From Arthrobacter sp. AZCC_0090 (GTDB lineage Bacteria; Actinomycetota; Actinomycetes; Actinomycetales; Micrococcaceae), in the NCBI RefSeq assembly GCF_014207375.1, contig NZ_JACHEE010000004.1, positions 62,001 through 126,000 on the forward strand: a DNA stretch of 64,000 nt, written 5' to 3'. A model generated the notes under the pieces. The model saw only the letters and a list, made by a program, of their open reading frames with translations, had not been told where the DNA came from and searched no databases. The position numbers and the translations under genes were made by a program. Each line of letters opens with the position of its first letter. Position 1 is the stretch's first letter. Shown here piece by piece: positions 9,641-18,097 of this stretch.

Positions 9641-10384
9641 TCAGTTGGGCAAGCTCAGCGCTTCGTCCAAGACCGCCCCGAAGTTCGCGGGGTCGTGGGC
9701 GAAGCGGCCCAGGAAGAGTCCGGACACGCCCCGCAGTTCAGGCAGGAGCCCCGGTTTGGCCGAGCCACCGTAAATGATCGGCAGCCCGGCGAGGCCATGC
9801 TCGGCGAGCGATTCGCGGAGATGAGCGACGACGTCGGACACGTAGGCTACGCCGGCCGGCTCGGCAGCGCCAATAGCCCACACCGGTTCGTACGCGATAA
9901 CCAAACGGGCCGCCGTCGTCCAGTCGTCCCGGACGGCGGCCAAGATCTGCCGGAACACGAACGACGCCGACACCGCCGGATCGGCGACGGCTTCCTCGCC
10001 GACACACAGCAGCGGGGTCAACCCTGCGTCCACCGCGGCCCGGACCTTCAATGCGACCACTGCGTCGTCCTCGGCGAAGTGCCGGCGTCGTTCCGCGTGT
10101 CCGATCTCCACGAGCCGCGCACCGAGCTCCGCCAGCAAGGACGGTGACACTTCCCCGGTCCACGGGCCCTCGGCCCACCCACAGTTCTGCGCGCCCAGGA
10201 TCAGCGGAGAGCCTTCCAGTATCCGGGCCGCGTCGGGCAACATGGGGAACGACGGGATCACAAACGGGACCACCCGCCCGGCCATCAGGGCCGGACGGGC
10301 GTCCACTTCACCTCGCAATTGCTCCAGCCAAGACATGCTGTGCCGGTAGCCCATGTACATCTTGGTGCTGACTCCGACGTGCAA
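9641..10384 (-). CDS. Triosephosphate isomerase-like sugar-phosphate isomerase (LerI/EryH type)
   Basis: A 247-residue TIM barrel of the TPI family. The catalytic Glu motif AYEPVWAIG, the His in EIGHAERR and the phosphate loop YGGSAKPG are present. The N-terminal motif is VSTKMYMG in place of the usual N-x-K, and the Ser after the catalytic His is Ala. These changes separate it from glycolytic TpiA and suit the tetrulose-phosphate isomerases LerI/EryH. A TTG start at 10382-10384 directly follows the presumed native stop of the MFS gene (10389-10391); an ATG at 10360 is an alternative. It is the last gene of the seven-gene operon. Inferred reaction: L-erythrulose-1-phosphate to D-erythrulose-4-phosphate. 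Confidence 0.82.
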   Translation of the reverse strand: MHVGVSTKMYMGYRHSMSWLEQLRGEVDARPALMAGRVVPFVIPSFPMLPDAARILEGSPLILGAQNCGWAEGPWTGEVSPSLLAELGARLVEIGHAERRRHFAEDDAVVALKVRAAVDAGLTPLLCVGEEAVADPAVSASFVFRQILAAVRDDWTTAARLVIAYEPVWAIGAAEPAGVAYVSDVVAHLRESLAEHGLAGLPIIYGGSAKPGLLPELRGVSGLFLGRFAHDPANFGAVLDEALSLPN

Positions 10385-11739
10385 CGGACTACTTGCCCAG
10401 GAGATCGTCGGCCTTGTTCCTGAATACCCGGGGTGCCGTACATCATGGCCGCCGCCAGGAAGGGAAGGATTCCCAGTGCATAGACGCCAGCCGATCCCGT
10501 GGGGTCGGCGGTGGCGCTGTTGACAGCGGTCCGCAGGATCGGGGCCACGAAACCACCCAGGTTGCCCAACGAGTTGATCAGACCAATACCGGCCGCAGCA
10601 GCCGAGCCGGCGAGGAACGCCGTCGGGTAGGCCCAAACGACCGGCCCGACGGCCAGGAAGCTGCACACCGCGAGTGTGATGAAGATCAGCCCGAGCACCG
10701 GCTGGTGGTTAGTTCCGGCCCAAGCCGAACCGAGGATGCAGACACCCGTGGACACGAACAGCACCGTGCCGAACATGCGGCGCTTGGCGACGGTGTTGGC
10801 TGCCCGGCCGATCAGGTAGCAGGAGAAGATACCGAAGAACCACGGAACCGCGATCAGCAGGCCGACGGCGAGGCCCACCTTCTGGCCGGTCAGCGAGGAA
10901 ACCTGCTGTGGCAAGAAGAACGTGACACCGTAGACGGCGATCTGCAGGCAGAAGTAGATGAGGGTGAAGTACCACACGCGGCCGTTGCGCATCGCGGCGA
11001 ACACGCCCCGCGGCCCGGTTTCATCCTTGACGGTGTCCTCCTGCGCCATGATCTCCTTGAGCGCGAACTTCTCGTCTGAGTTGAGGAACTTGGCCTTCTC
11101 CGGGCCGTTGATCAGGAAGAAGAACGCCGCAACGCCAGCGAGCACTGCCAGGATGCCCTCGGTGAAGAACATGACCTGCCAGCCACGGACGCCGGGAATC
11201 TGGTCGCCGATGTTGATGAGCCAGCCGGAGAGCGGGTTGCCGATCATCTGGGAGAACGGCTGGGCAAGGTAGAAGATCGCGAACATCTGCACTCGCACCT
11301 TGTTCGGGAACCACTCAGCCAAGTACATGATGACGCCTGGGAACAGCCCCGCCTCGGTCACACCGAGCAGGAACCGCAGGATCACGAAGGACGTCTCACC
11401 CTGCACGAAGGCAAAGCAGGCCGAGACGAGTCCCCAGGTGATCGCGATGCGGGCAAGCCAGATCTTGGCGCCAACCTTCTTGAGCAACAGGTTGCTGGGG
11501 ATTTCAAAGATCGCGTAGCCGATGAAGAAAATGCCGGCACCGAGCGCGAACGCGCCGGCCGAGACGCCTTTGTCCGCGCCGAGGGCGGCTTCAGCGAAAC
11601 CGACATTGGTGCGGTCGAGGAAGGAGACCACATAGAGGATGACCAGCATCGGCATGAGCCGGGTGGCAGCCTTGCGGATTGCCGATTTCAGAACCGGCGA
11701 ATCCAGCATCTCCTTCGTGGATGAAGTGGCAAGGGACAT
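10285..11739 (-). CDS. MFS transporter, ACS family, with C-terminal frameshift
   Basis: A 12-segment major facilitator of the anion:cation symporter family, recognised by SFLDRTNVGFA, the LLGVTEAGLFPG loop and AEWFP. It is probably the uptake system for the carbohydrate acid or polyol degraded by the operon. As read, the frame runs to 10285 and overlaps the TPI-like gene by about 100 bases. A different frame from 10424 down to a TAG at 10389-10391 encodes FRNKADDLLGK, a typical tail for this family. A one-base shift just upstream of 10424 (in ACCCCGGGTATTC) therefore changes the last residues. It could be a sequencing error or a recent mutation. The ribosome site AGGAG is 5 bases before the ATG. 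Confidence 0.85.
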   Translation of the reverse strand: MSLATSSTKEMLDSPVLKSAIRKAATRLMPMLVILYVVSFLDRTNVGFAEAALGADKGVSAGAFALGAGIFFIGYAIFEIPSNLLLKKVGAKIWLARIAITWGLVSACFAFVQGETSFVILRFLLGVTEAGLFPGVIMYLAEWFPNKVRVQMFAIFYLAQPFSQMIGNPLSGWLINIGDQIPGVRGWQVMFFTEGILAVLAGVAAFFFLINGPEKAKFLNSDEKFALKEIMAQEDTVKDETGPRGVFAAMRNGRVWYFTLIYFCLQIAVYGVTFFLPQQVSSLTGQKVGLAVGLLIAVPWFFGIFSCYLIGRAANTVAKRRMFGTVLFVSTGVCILGSAWAGTNHQPVLGLIFITLAVCSFLAVGPVVWAYPTAFLAGSAAAAGIGLINSLGNLGGFVAPILRTAVNSATADPTGSAGVYALGILPFLAAAMMYGTPGIQEQGRRSPGQVVRCTSESAPRCTWATGTACLGWSNCEVKWTPVRP

Positions 11740-11760
11740 CGAAACTCCTCTTTGAGTAAA

Positions 11761-11788
11761 GACTGTTGAGTAATGACTGTTGAGTAAT
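11761..11788. repeat. Tandem 14-bp repeat in the SDR-MFS gap
   Basis: Two exact copies of GACTGTTGAGTAAT lie head to tail, flanked by degraded copies (TTTGAGTAA before, GCTGAGTAGTCAG after). They sit in the 102-base gap upstream of the MFS start. Function unknown; they may change translation or RNA processing inside the operon. Confidence 0.7.
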
Positions 11789-11841
11789 CAGAGCTGAGTA
11801 GTCAGGGGTTGGGGCATTTCAAAGGGTGATGCGGTCCCGGT

Positions 11842-12609
11842 TTAGTGCATGTAGAGTCCGCCGTCCACATTCAGCGTCTGGCCGGAAATGTAGCCGGAGT
11901 CCTCGCTGATGAGGAAGGCGATGGCGGCGGCGATGTCCCGCGTGGAACCCACGCGGTTCACCACGAGGTCCTTGGTCAGTTCGTCCTTGCGTTCCTCGCT
12001 GAGGGTGCCGCCCATGATGTCGGTGTCGATGGGGCCGGGAGAAATAGCGTTGACGGTGATGTCGAACTCACCCAGTTCGCGGGCAGTGGCGCGGGTCAGG
12101 CCGATGACACCGGCCTTGGCCACCGAGTACGGGGTCTTGGAGAACGTGCCACCGCCGCGTTGGGCGGAAACCGAAGAGATGTTCACGATGCGTCCGATCC
12201 GGTTCTTGACCATCGATTCGGCAACGCGGCGGGTGGCGTAGTGGACTCCGTTGAGGTTGATGTTCAGGACACGGTTCCACTCGGCGGGCTCGAGTTCCAG
12301 GTACGGAATCGGTGAGCTGACGCCGGCAACGTTGGCCAGGGCGACGATCTGCGGCAACTCGGCCTCGAGCGTGTCGATCGCGGAGCGTACGGATGCTTCA
12401 TCGGCCACATTGGCGCCCACACCGTAGGCCTTGACGCCATATTCGGCGACGATTTCCTTGGCGGTGGACTTGCAGAGGGCGTCGTCGAGGTCGATGATGC
12501 CGATGTTCCAGCCTTGCGCGGCCAGGTAGTTGACGGTGGCTCTGCCGATGCCGCGCTCGGAGACGGCGCCGGTGACAATCGCGGTTCGTTCTGCGGGGAA
12601 GGTGCTCAT
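11842..12609 (-). CDS. SDR-family NAD(P)-dependent oxidoreductase
   Basis: A 255-residue classical short-chain dehydrogenase. It has the cofactor motif TGAVSERGIGRA, the Asp of the second strand (IIDLDD) favouring NAD, the NVAG motif, the catalytic Ser in NISSVSA and YSVAK. It ends with the usual DGGLYM. It probably oxidises a hydroxyl group of a C4-C5 polyol, ketose or sugar acid in this pathway. The substrate cannot be read from sequence. The ATG at 12607-12609 has AGGAGA 7 bases upstream; it lies 25 bases after the stop of the preceding dehydrogenase gene. Confidence 0.9.
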   Translation of the reverse strand: MSTFPAERTAIVTGAVSERGIGRATVNYLAAQGWNIGIIDLDDALCKSTAKEIVAEYGVKAYGVGANVADEASVRSAIDTLEAELPQIVALANVAGVSSPIPYLELEPAEWNRVLNINLNGVHYATRRVAESMVKNRIGRIVNISSVSAQRGGGTFSKTPYSVAKAGVIGLTRATARELGEFDITVNAISPGPIDTDIMGGTLSEERKDELTKDLVVNRVGSTRDIAAAIAFLISEDSGYISGQTLNVDGGLYMH

Positions 12610-12634
12610 GTGTATTCTCCTGTGAATGGTGGTG

Positions 12635-13621
12635 CTAGTTGATGGGTGCCGGGCCGAGCTCGTCGAGGAGCTTCTGCATGGCCACGTAGGCCTTGTTCCG
12701 GTAGGCGATGAGTTCGGGCGTGCGTTCGGCAGGGACGTTAAGGAAGCCCGCCCCGGTCTTGGTCCCGAGCTTTCCTGCCTCCACGAGGTCACTCAGGATC
12801 TTCGGCGTTGCAAACCGTTCCGGGAATCCGGTCTGCAGGGATTTGTAGCAGAAGTTGTAGACGTCCAGTCCAGCCATGTCGGCGATCGCGAATGGACCAA
12901 AGAACGGCAAGCGGAAGCCAAACGTCGTGCGGACCAGGGTGTCGACGTCGTCGGCTGTTGCGATCCCCTGCTCCACCAGCTGCGCGGCCTCGTGGAAAAG
13001 GGCGTACTGGAGCCGGTTGAGCACGAAGCCGGTGACGTCCTTGACGACGGCGGTCTGCTTGCCTGCCGCGTGGACCAGTTCGCGGGAAGCAGCCACCGTC
13101 TCGGCAGTGGTGCCAGCGTGGGGAATGATCTCGACGCCCGGAATGAACGGGGACGGGTTGGAGAAGTGGACGCCGAGGAACCGCTCAGGACGTGCCACGG
13201 CCTCGGCGAGATCGGCGATGGAAATCGTGGAGGTGTTGGAGCCGATCAGCGCGTCCGGACGGGCGGCCGCGCTGATCCGGGCGAGGGTCTGCTGCTTGAT
13301 GTCGAGCACCTCAGGGACGGCTTCTTCAATGAAATCGGCGTCCGCCACGGCCTCTTCGATGTCCTTGGCCGCCCACAGATTGGCCTTCAGGATTGCCGTG
13401 GAGCCTTCAGGAAAGAGGCCTGCGGCCACGAATTCGTCCGACTCCACCAGCAGGCGGTCGTAGTTCTTCTGTGCGATTTCCGCGGACACATCCGCCAACG
13501 CCACGCGGGCCCCGCCAAGGGCGAGGACCTGCGCGATCCCGCCGCCCATGTAACCGGAGCCGACGACGGCGATCTTCCGGGCCGCCGTCGTACCGACGGA
13601 GCTCTTCTGTGATTCAGTCAT
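12635..13621 (-). CDS. 3-hydroxyacyl-CoA dehydrogenase-family oxidoreductase
   Basis: A 328-residue two-domain dehydrogenase with Rossmann motif GSGYMGGGIAQ near the N-terminus, SNTSTISI, the catalytic-His segment GVHFSNPSPFIPGVE and the C-terminal helical domain (KDVTGFVLNRLQYAL, GPFAIADMAGLD). This fold also includes L-gulonate and carnitine dehydrogenases, and no thiolase or crotonase is nearby, so a sugar-acid or polyol substrate is more likely than an acyl-CoA. The start at 13619-13621 lies one base after the RpiB-type stop, implying translational coupling. Confidence 0.88.
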   Translation of the reverse strand: MTESQKSSVGTTAARKIAVVGSGYMGGGIAQVLALGGARVALADVSAEIAQKNYDRLLVESDEFVAAGLFPEGSTAILKANLWAAKDIEEAVADADFIEEAVPEVLDIKQQTLARISAAARPDALIGSNTSTISIADLAEAVARPERFLGVHFSNPSPFIPGVEIIPHAGTTAETVAASRELVHAAGKQTAVVKDVTGFVLNRLQYALFHEAAQLVEQGIATADDVDTLVRTTFGFRLPFFGPFAIADMAGLDVYNFCYKSLQTGFPERFATPKILSDLVEAGKLGTKTGAGFLNVPAERTPELIAYRNKAYVAMQKLLDELGPAPIN

Positions 13622-13622
13622 G

Positions 13623-14105
13623 TCACACTGCCTTTGTGTAATCGGGCTCGTAGGAGCAGATGGCGTCCACCTTGGCGGCGGAGGATGATGTTTCGTCGAA
13701 GTGGTGGCCCAGCCATTCGCCCACGAGTTTCTTGGCCAGTTCCAAGCCAATCACCCGCTGGCCCATCGTCAGGACCTGGGCGTTGTTGCTCAGAACCGAG
13801 CGCTCCACGGAGTAGCTGTCGTGTGCGGTGACGGCACGGATTCCGGGGACTTTGTTGGCGGCGATGGCCACGCCCAGGCCCGTTCCGCAGATCAACAGGG
13901 CGCGGTCTGCCTCGCCTTCGGCCACTTTGCGCGCCGCGTCCACGGCAACGTGCGGGTAGGCCGTTGAGTCGTTGGCGCCCACGCCGACATCCTGGACGGA
14001 CGTCACCCGAGGATCGGCCTCAAGCAGCGCCATCAGGGCCTGCTTGTATTCCACGCCGGCTTCGTCATTGCCGACGACGATCCGCCAGCCCGCTGAACTG
14101 CTCAT
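13623..14105 (-). CDS. RpiB/LacAB-family sugar-phosphate isomerase (DerI-like)
   Basis: A 160-residue RpiB-type isomerase with the Cys active-site loop [13 protein letters not shown], the HDSYSVERS segment with its His, and [14 protein letters not shown]. The usual N-terminal DHAG is NDEAG. The family interconverts aldose and ketose phosphates. Beside a DhaK-type kinase and a TPI-like enzyme, the most economical role is D-erythrulose-4-phosphate to D-erythrose-4-phosphate, as for DerI/EryI. A true ribose-5-phosphate isomerase is the alternative. It overlaps the kinase stop by four bases (ATGA). Confidence 0.88.
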   Translation of the reverse strand: MSSSAGWRIVVGNDEAGVEYKQALMALLEADPRVTSVQDVGVGANDSTAYPHVAVDAARKVAEGEADRALLICGTGLGVAIAANKVPGIRAVTAHDSYSVERSVLSNNAQVLTMGQRVIGLELAKKLVGEWLGHHFDETSSSAAKVDAICSYEPDYTKAV

Positions 14106-15853
14106 GCTCGTGCTCCGTTTCCTGCCGGTACAGCTTGTGAACCGCCCAGCCGTGAATCGATATGTTGTGAGATCCTCGCCGTGATCAGGCCGAAGGAGAC
14201 CGCGCCAGGATCAGGGTGGCCCATGCTCTTCTCGGCGAGCGGACGGGCGCGTCCCTTGAGCGGACGCAAACGCGCCGTCTCAGCCGCCGCGGACTCCGCC
14301 GCCGCAGCAGCGGCCGCAAGGGCCCGGTCAACCGGCGCTCCGGCGTCGAACTCTGTCAGGAAGGCATCCCGGAACGGAAGCAGCGCGTCCACCATGGTCT
14401 TGTCGCCAGGATCGGCTTTGCCGAGTTCCGTGATGGCCGAAACGAAGGCAGTGACGGCGGCCGCCGCGTCCTCGCCCGAGTAACCCGCCTTGTTGCCGAG
14501 CGCCTGCCCGGCCGCAATGATCGCCGAGCCCCACAGAGCGCCCGAGGTACCGCCGGCGCGTTCGCTCCAGGCTTCCCCCGCCGTCGTCAGGATCCGCCCG
14601 ACTGATGCTCCGCGTGCCGTCCCGGCGGCGGCGAAAGCCGCGTCAACGCCGCGGCGCATGCCGATGCCGTGGTCGCCGTCGCCGGCAATCGCGTCCAGTT
14701 TGCCGAGTTCCTCTTCATGCTCGACGACGACGTCCCGCACCTGGGCGAGCACGGCCACGGCCTGCCGCCCGAGTTCGGCAGCAGCTTCCGTGGGCTGCTC
14801 GACGTCGGACTCGTCCGTCGCGGTGACGCTCGCTTGGTTGCGGGGCGGGCGGGGCGCGAGGTTGCCCTTGCGGAAGGCGGGGGTGTCCGCGGGCGCCGCC
14901 CAATACTGTTCGAGTTCCTCGTCCAGCCACAGCAGCGTCAGCGAGAGACCGGACATGTCCAGGCTTGTCACGAGCTCACCGCACTCGGGTTCCACCACCG
15001 TGAGTCCTGCTTTGCCGAGGAGCTTCTCGATCTTGCCGAAGAGCAGGAAGAGCTCGTCGTACTTGACAGTGCCGAGGCCGTTGACGATGGCCACCACGCG
15101 GTTACCAGCGTCGTCGGGCTTGTCATTGAGGAGCTTCGAAACGAGCAGTTCGGCGAGCTCGGAAGCGGTGGGCATTTTGTGCTCGGAAATGCCCGGCTCG
15201 CCGTGGATGCCCAGGCCGAGGGACATTTGGCCCGCCGGAACGTGGAACAGCGGGTCCTTGGCGCCCGGAAGAGTGCAGCCGTCGAAGGCCACTCCCAGCG
15301 AGCGTGTGCGGTGGTTCGTCTTGATCGCCAAGCGCTCGACGGCGTCGAGGTCCAGTCCCGCTTCGGCCGCGGCGCCGGCGATCTTGAAGACCGTCAGGTC
15401 TCCCGCGATTCCCCGCCGCTTTTCGATCTGGTCCAGCGGAGCGCTGGCGATGTCGTCGGTCACGGTCACAGTGCGCGTTTCGATGCCTTCGGCGTTGAGG
15501 CGCAACTGGGCCTGGCCGAAGTGCAGCACGTCGCCGGCGTAGTTGCCGTAGCTGAGCAGGACGCCGCCGCCGGCGTTGGCTGCTTTTGCCACGCGATAAA
15601 CCTGGCCGGCAGCAGGGGACGCGAACATGTTGCCGCACGCCGAGGCTGTTGCCAGTCCGGGGCCGACCAGCCCGGCGAAAGCAGGGTAGTGTCCCGATCC
15701 GCCGCCCACCACGAGGGCAACCTGCCCGGCGGGGACTTCAGTGGAGCGGACTACTCCGCCGTCCACCCGGGCAACATACCCGCGGTTCGCGGCGACAAAT
15801 CCGTCCAGCGCATCGTCAGCAAAGTCTGCGGGGTTATCGAAAATCCTTGTCAT
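14102..15853 (-). CDS. DhaK-DhaL fused ketose kinase (LerK/DerK-like)
   Basis: A 583-residue single-chain kinase. DhaK (about 1-330) has [10 protein letters not shown] and the substrate-binding His in GIHGEPG. DhaL (about 365-570) has the metal/ATP motif GDGDHG and GGTSGALWG. This is the ATP-dependent dihydroxyacetone-kinase architecture. In Actinobacteria, enzymes of this type also phosphorylate erythrulose (LerK, DerK). The two isomerases encoded next to it favour erythrulose. It starts three bases after the upstream stop and is coupled to the RpiB-type gene. I cannot choose between L- and D-erythrulose or dihydroxyacetone from sequence. Confidence 0.88.
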   Translation of the reverse strand: MTRIFDNPADFADDALDGFVAANRGYVARVDGGVVRSTEVPAGQVALVVGGGSGHYPAFAGLVGPGLATASACGNMFASPAAGQVYRVAKAANAGGGVLLSYGNYAGDVLHFGQAQLRLNAEGIETRTVTVTDDIASAPLDQIEKRRGIAGDLTVFKIAGAAAEAGLDLDAVERLAIKTNHRTRSLGVAFDGCTLPGAKDPLFHVPAGQMSLGLGIHGEPGISEHKMPTASELAELLVSKLLNDKPDDAGNRVVAIVNGLGTVKYDELFLLFGKIEKLLGKAGLTVVEPECGELVTSLDMSGLSLTLLWLDEELEQYWAAPADTPAFRKGNLAPRPPRNQASVTATDESDVEQPTEAAAELGRQAVAVLAQVRDVVVEHEEELGKLDAIAGDGDHGIGMRRGVDAAFAAAGTARGASVGRILTTAGEAWSERAGGTSGALWGSAIIAAGQALGNKAGYSGEDAAAAVTAFVSAITELGKADPGDKTMVDALLPFRDAFLTEFDAGAPVDRALAAAAAAAESAAAETARLRPLKGRARPLAEKSMGHPDPGAVSFGLITARISQHIDSRLGGSQAVPAGNGARA

Positions 15854-15856
15854 GGT

Positions 15857-16912
15857 CTACACGCCAGCCAGTTGGGAGGCTTCGGCCTGGGCGTGGCCGG
15901 GCTGGGTGCGGCCGGAGGGCTGGGTGCGGCCGGAGGGCTGCTGCCGCCCCTGGGCGACCTGGCTCTGGCCCAAGGCGTAGTTCTCCGTCTTCGGGAGGAC
16001 CTGGCGACGCAGGTATTTCTGGTTGCTCGCCGTAACGCTGAGCCCGTCGCCTCCGTAGTGCTCGGTGCACAGGATGCCCTGGAAACCCACCGACAATGCG
16101 ACCTTGAAGGCTTCGCGGTAGTTGATGAGGCCGCTCTCCATCGGAGCCGGCATGGTGATGTAGCTGTCGCGGGCCACGTCTTCGTCGCGGATGTAGTTCT
16201 TCATGTGCCAGTAGTTGGAGTACGGCAGGGTCTTGGCCACCATCTCGCGCCAGTCCTCGATGGGCCGGTGGAGACGGATCAGGTTTCCGAGGTCCGGATT
16301 GAGGCCCACGTTGTCGAGCCCGATGTCCTGGACCAACTGCACCGAGGAGTCGGCGGTGCCCAGGAACGTGTCCTCGTACATTTCAAGGGACAGGAGGATC
16401 CCGACTTCCGCGGCGTGCTCACCGAGTTCCCGCAAGCGTGCGACCGCGTTGCTCCAGGCTTCTTTGTCCCCCGCCGGGTCCTTGTAGCCCTCCACGGTCC
16501 AGAACCACAACTGCTTTTGCTGTTCGGCGGTGATCGCCTGGTGGAGTCCGAAGGAGACAACCTCGCAGCCCAGCTCGGCCGCGGCGTCAATGGTGCGGTG
16601 GCTGTACGCCAGATTGTCGGCCCAGTCCTGGGCGTGAATGACGCTGCGGCGAATGGCAGAGATGACCGGGGTGCCAACGCCAACGTGGTCTGCGGTCTGT
16701 TTGAACTCGGCGAGGCGGGCCTTGTTCAAGTCTCCCGGGCGGACCCAGCTGTCCGTGAGATCGGCGTTAGAAAATCCTGCGTCCTTGACTTCCTGTAGGA
16801 CATCGGCCCAAGCGGAGGCATCGGCGTCGTTGATGTGCCGTCCCGTGGCGTCGGTACCGGGGAACTGCAGCAGGGCCGCGGTGATGGGCCAGTTTTCGGC
16901 GGTGTACGCCAT
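15857..16912 (-). CDS. Xylose-isomerase-like TIM barrel, sugar-phosphate isomerase/epimerase or OiaC-like decarboxylase
   Basis: A 351-residue AP-endonuclease-2/xylose-isomerase-type barrel. Candidate metal ligands are the Glu of LSLEMYED, the Asp of NPDLGN, the His of YWHMKNY and the Glu of CTEHYGGD. The family includes isomerases, epimerases and 3-oxo-isoapionate decarboxylase (OiaC), which produces L-erythrulose; the operon context makes that a serious candidate. The ATG at 16910-16912 follows GAAGGAGT. The last 25 or so residues are a Gln/Ser/Arg-rich tail containing a repeated PSGRTQ, encoded by an 18-bp tandem repeat. First gene of the operon; a palindromic operator candidate lies 28 bases upstream. 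Confidence 0.82.
   Translation of the reverse strand: MAYTAENWPITAALLQFPGTDATGRHINDADASAWADVLQEVKDAGFSNADLTDSWVRPGDLNKARLAEFKQTADHVGVGTPVISAIRRSVIHAQDWADNLAYSHRTIDAAAELGCEVVSFGLHQAITAEQQKQLWFWTVEGYKDPAGDKEAWSNAVARLRELGEHAAEVGILLSLEMYEDTFLGTADSSVQLVQDIGLDNVGLNPDLGNLIRLHRPIEDWREMVAKTLPYSNYWHMKNYIRDEDVARDSYITMPAPMESGLINYREAFKVALSVGFQGILCTEHYGGDGLSVTASNQKYLRRQVLPKTENYALGQSQVAQGRQQPSGRTQPSGRTQPGHAQAEASQLAGV
15901..15936. repeat. 18-bp in-frame tandem repeat in the TIM-barrel gene
   Basis: Two exact 18-base units (GCTGGGTGCGGCCGGAGG on the plus strand) encode the repeated PSGRTQ in the C-terminal tail of the TIM-barrel protein. Being a multiple of three, copy-number change keeps the frame. Confidence 0.85.
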
Positions 16913-16939
16913 AATCGTCACTCCTTCGTGGATCCTGTT

Positions 16940-16949
16940 TCCTATAGGA
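16940..16949. promoter_or_regulatory. Palindromic operator candidate upstream of the carbohydrate operon
   Basis: TCCTATAGGA is a perfect 10-bp palindrome, 28 bases upstream of the first operon gene. The same palindrome recurs directly in front of the GntR-family gene at 17889-17898. A related half-site (ATCCTATATG) lies near 17029. Shared placement suggests binding by that regulator. Confidence 0.6.
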
Positions 16950-17182
16950 TTTACTATCTGCGCGAGGCTGTCAACATATTTGTGTGGAGTTTCTGTTGAC
17001 CGGCCCCGGTTCTCCGCGTCATCGAAGATCCTATATGTCTTACATATGTTTGTGAAGTGGGTCACCAGGCACGGGCTGCAAGAGGCACGCAAAAGGCCCG
17101 CCTATCGACGGGCTTTGTGGTTCTGGTGGCTTCGAGGCGCTGTCTTGGATCGACGTCGGGCGCGTGGCCTGACGGCGACGGC

Positions 17183-17881
17183 TCAGTCGGCAGGCGCGTC
17201 GGCGATGGCCCGGGCGCGGACCTTCTGCACGTGATCCTCCATGGCAGCCGCGGCTTGCTCCGGGTCCCCGCTCGCCAGTGCTTCGAACACGGCTTGGTGT
17301 TCGGCGATGGCCTGCTCTGCGTCTGTGATGCCCACTCCACCGAAAAGCCGGAACCGCTGGACCTGTCCCCCGAGGGCGTTGTAGGCGGAAAGCATGAATT
17401 GGTTGCCAGACTGCTCGGCGATCAACTTGTGGAAGCGCTCATCGGCCTCGAGATAGTCCCGGAATTCGGCGAAGGACGGGCCTCGAGGAGCCGTCTCCAG
17501 ATCCTTTACGGCCCCGCGAAGGTCCGCCAATCCCTCGGGCGTCATCCGGCTGCACGCCAATCGTGCATTGACCGGCTCAATCGCCAACCGGGCCTCCATG
17601 AGTTCGGCGAAGTCTTCACGCGTAAAAACCGGCGCCACGCGGTAGCCCTTCAACGCCACCCGACGGACCATGCCAGTGTGTTCAAGCCGCGCCAACGCCT
17701 CGCGCACGGGAGTGGGCGAAACGTCCAGTTCGCGCGCCGTCCCGTCGATGCTGACTGCGGCTCCGGGTTCCAATCGGCCGTCCATCAGCCAGGCAAGCAG
17801 TTCCTCGTAGACGTGGTCGGCGAGAACCTGGCGGCTGACGGGTCGGCCGGGGGCGCGGTCCCGTGAGGAAGCGAGTTTCAT
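17183..17881 (-). CDS. GntR-family regulator, FadR/FCD subfamily
   Basis: A 232-residue regulator. The N-terminal winged helix (about 18-85) has VYEELLAWLMDGRLEPG and VSPTPVREALARLEHTGMV, and a C-terminal all-helical FCD ligand domain follows (EARLAIEPVNARLA, ADERFHKLI, EHQAVFEAL). FCD regulators usually sense carboxylic or sugar acids and are often local repressors. It is transcribed toward the carbohydrate operon and separated from it by about 270 bases. The ATG at 17879-17881 is preferred over a TTG six bases earlier. The AGGA ribosome site lies inside the palindrome at 17889-17898, which suggests autoregulation. Confidence 0.9.
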   Translation of the reverse strand: MKLASSRDRAPGRPVSRQVLADHVYEELLAWLMDGRLEPGAAVSIDGTARELDVSPTPVREALARLEHTGMVRRVALKGYRVAPVFTREDFAELMEARLAIEPVNARLACSRMTPEGLADLRGAVKDLETAPRGPSFAEFRDYLEADERFHKLIAEQSGNQFMLSAYNALGGQVQRFRLFGGVGITDAEQAIAEHQAVFEALASGDPEQAAAAMEDHVQKVRARAIADAPAD

Positions 17882-17888
17882 AGACAAA

Positions 17889-17898
17889 TCCTATAGGA
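17889..17898. promoter_or_regulatory. Palindromic operator candidate overlapping the gntR ribosome site
   Basis: A second perfect copy of TCCTATAGGA, 8 bases before the regulator's ATG. On the minus strand its final AGGA doubles as the ribosome-binding site, so a bound protein would block expression of its own gene. Confidence 0.6.
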
Positions 17899-17969
17899 AT
17901 GGGGCCTCCGCGGCGGCTTTTGGGGTCTTGGGCCGACTCGGAGGCCTCATACGCAAGGGAGAGCGATAC

Positions 17970-18057
17970 ATTCTGCTGGATCATTCCACTCGCTCGAGGT
18001 GAATTCCCCGGGATTCCGGCGCTCCGAAGCATGCCAGCTCGAATGATCCAGCAGAAT
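17970..18057. repeat. 17-bp perfect inverted repeat upstream of gntR
   Basis: ATTCTGCTGGATCATTC (17970-17986) is repeated exactly as its reverse complement at 18041-18057. The 54-base spacer contains a smaller palindromic core (GAATTCCCCGGGATTC). It lies in the gap between gntR and the Old Yellow Enzyme gene. It could be a pair of regulator sites or the remains of a mobile element; no flanking target duplication is visible. Confidence 0.75.
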
Positions 18058-18097
18058 CCGTCGCCATGGCAGGTGGAACTCCATCGCCAAGGCGTTA

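Noticed and set aside
12626..13612. Plus-strand frame (328 codons) opposite the 3-hydroxyacyl-CoA dehydrogenase-like gene
   Set aside because: Mirror of a real gene with intact Rossmann and catalytic motifs.
14669..16798. Long plus-strand frame (709 codons) opposite the kinase and TIM-barrel genes
   Set aside because: It is antisense to two genes with clear family motifs; long opposite frames are expected at this GC content.
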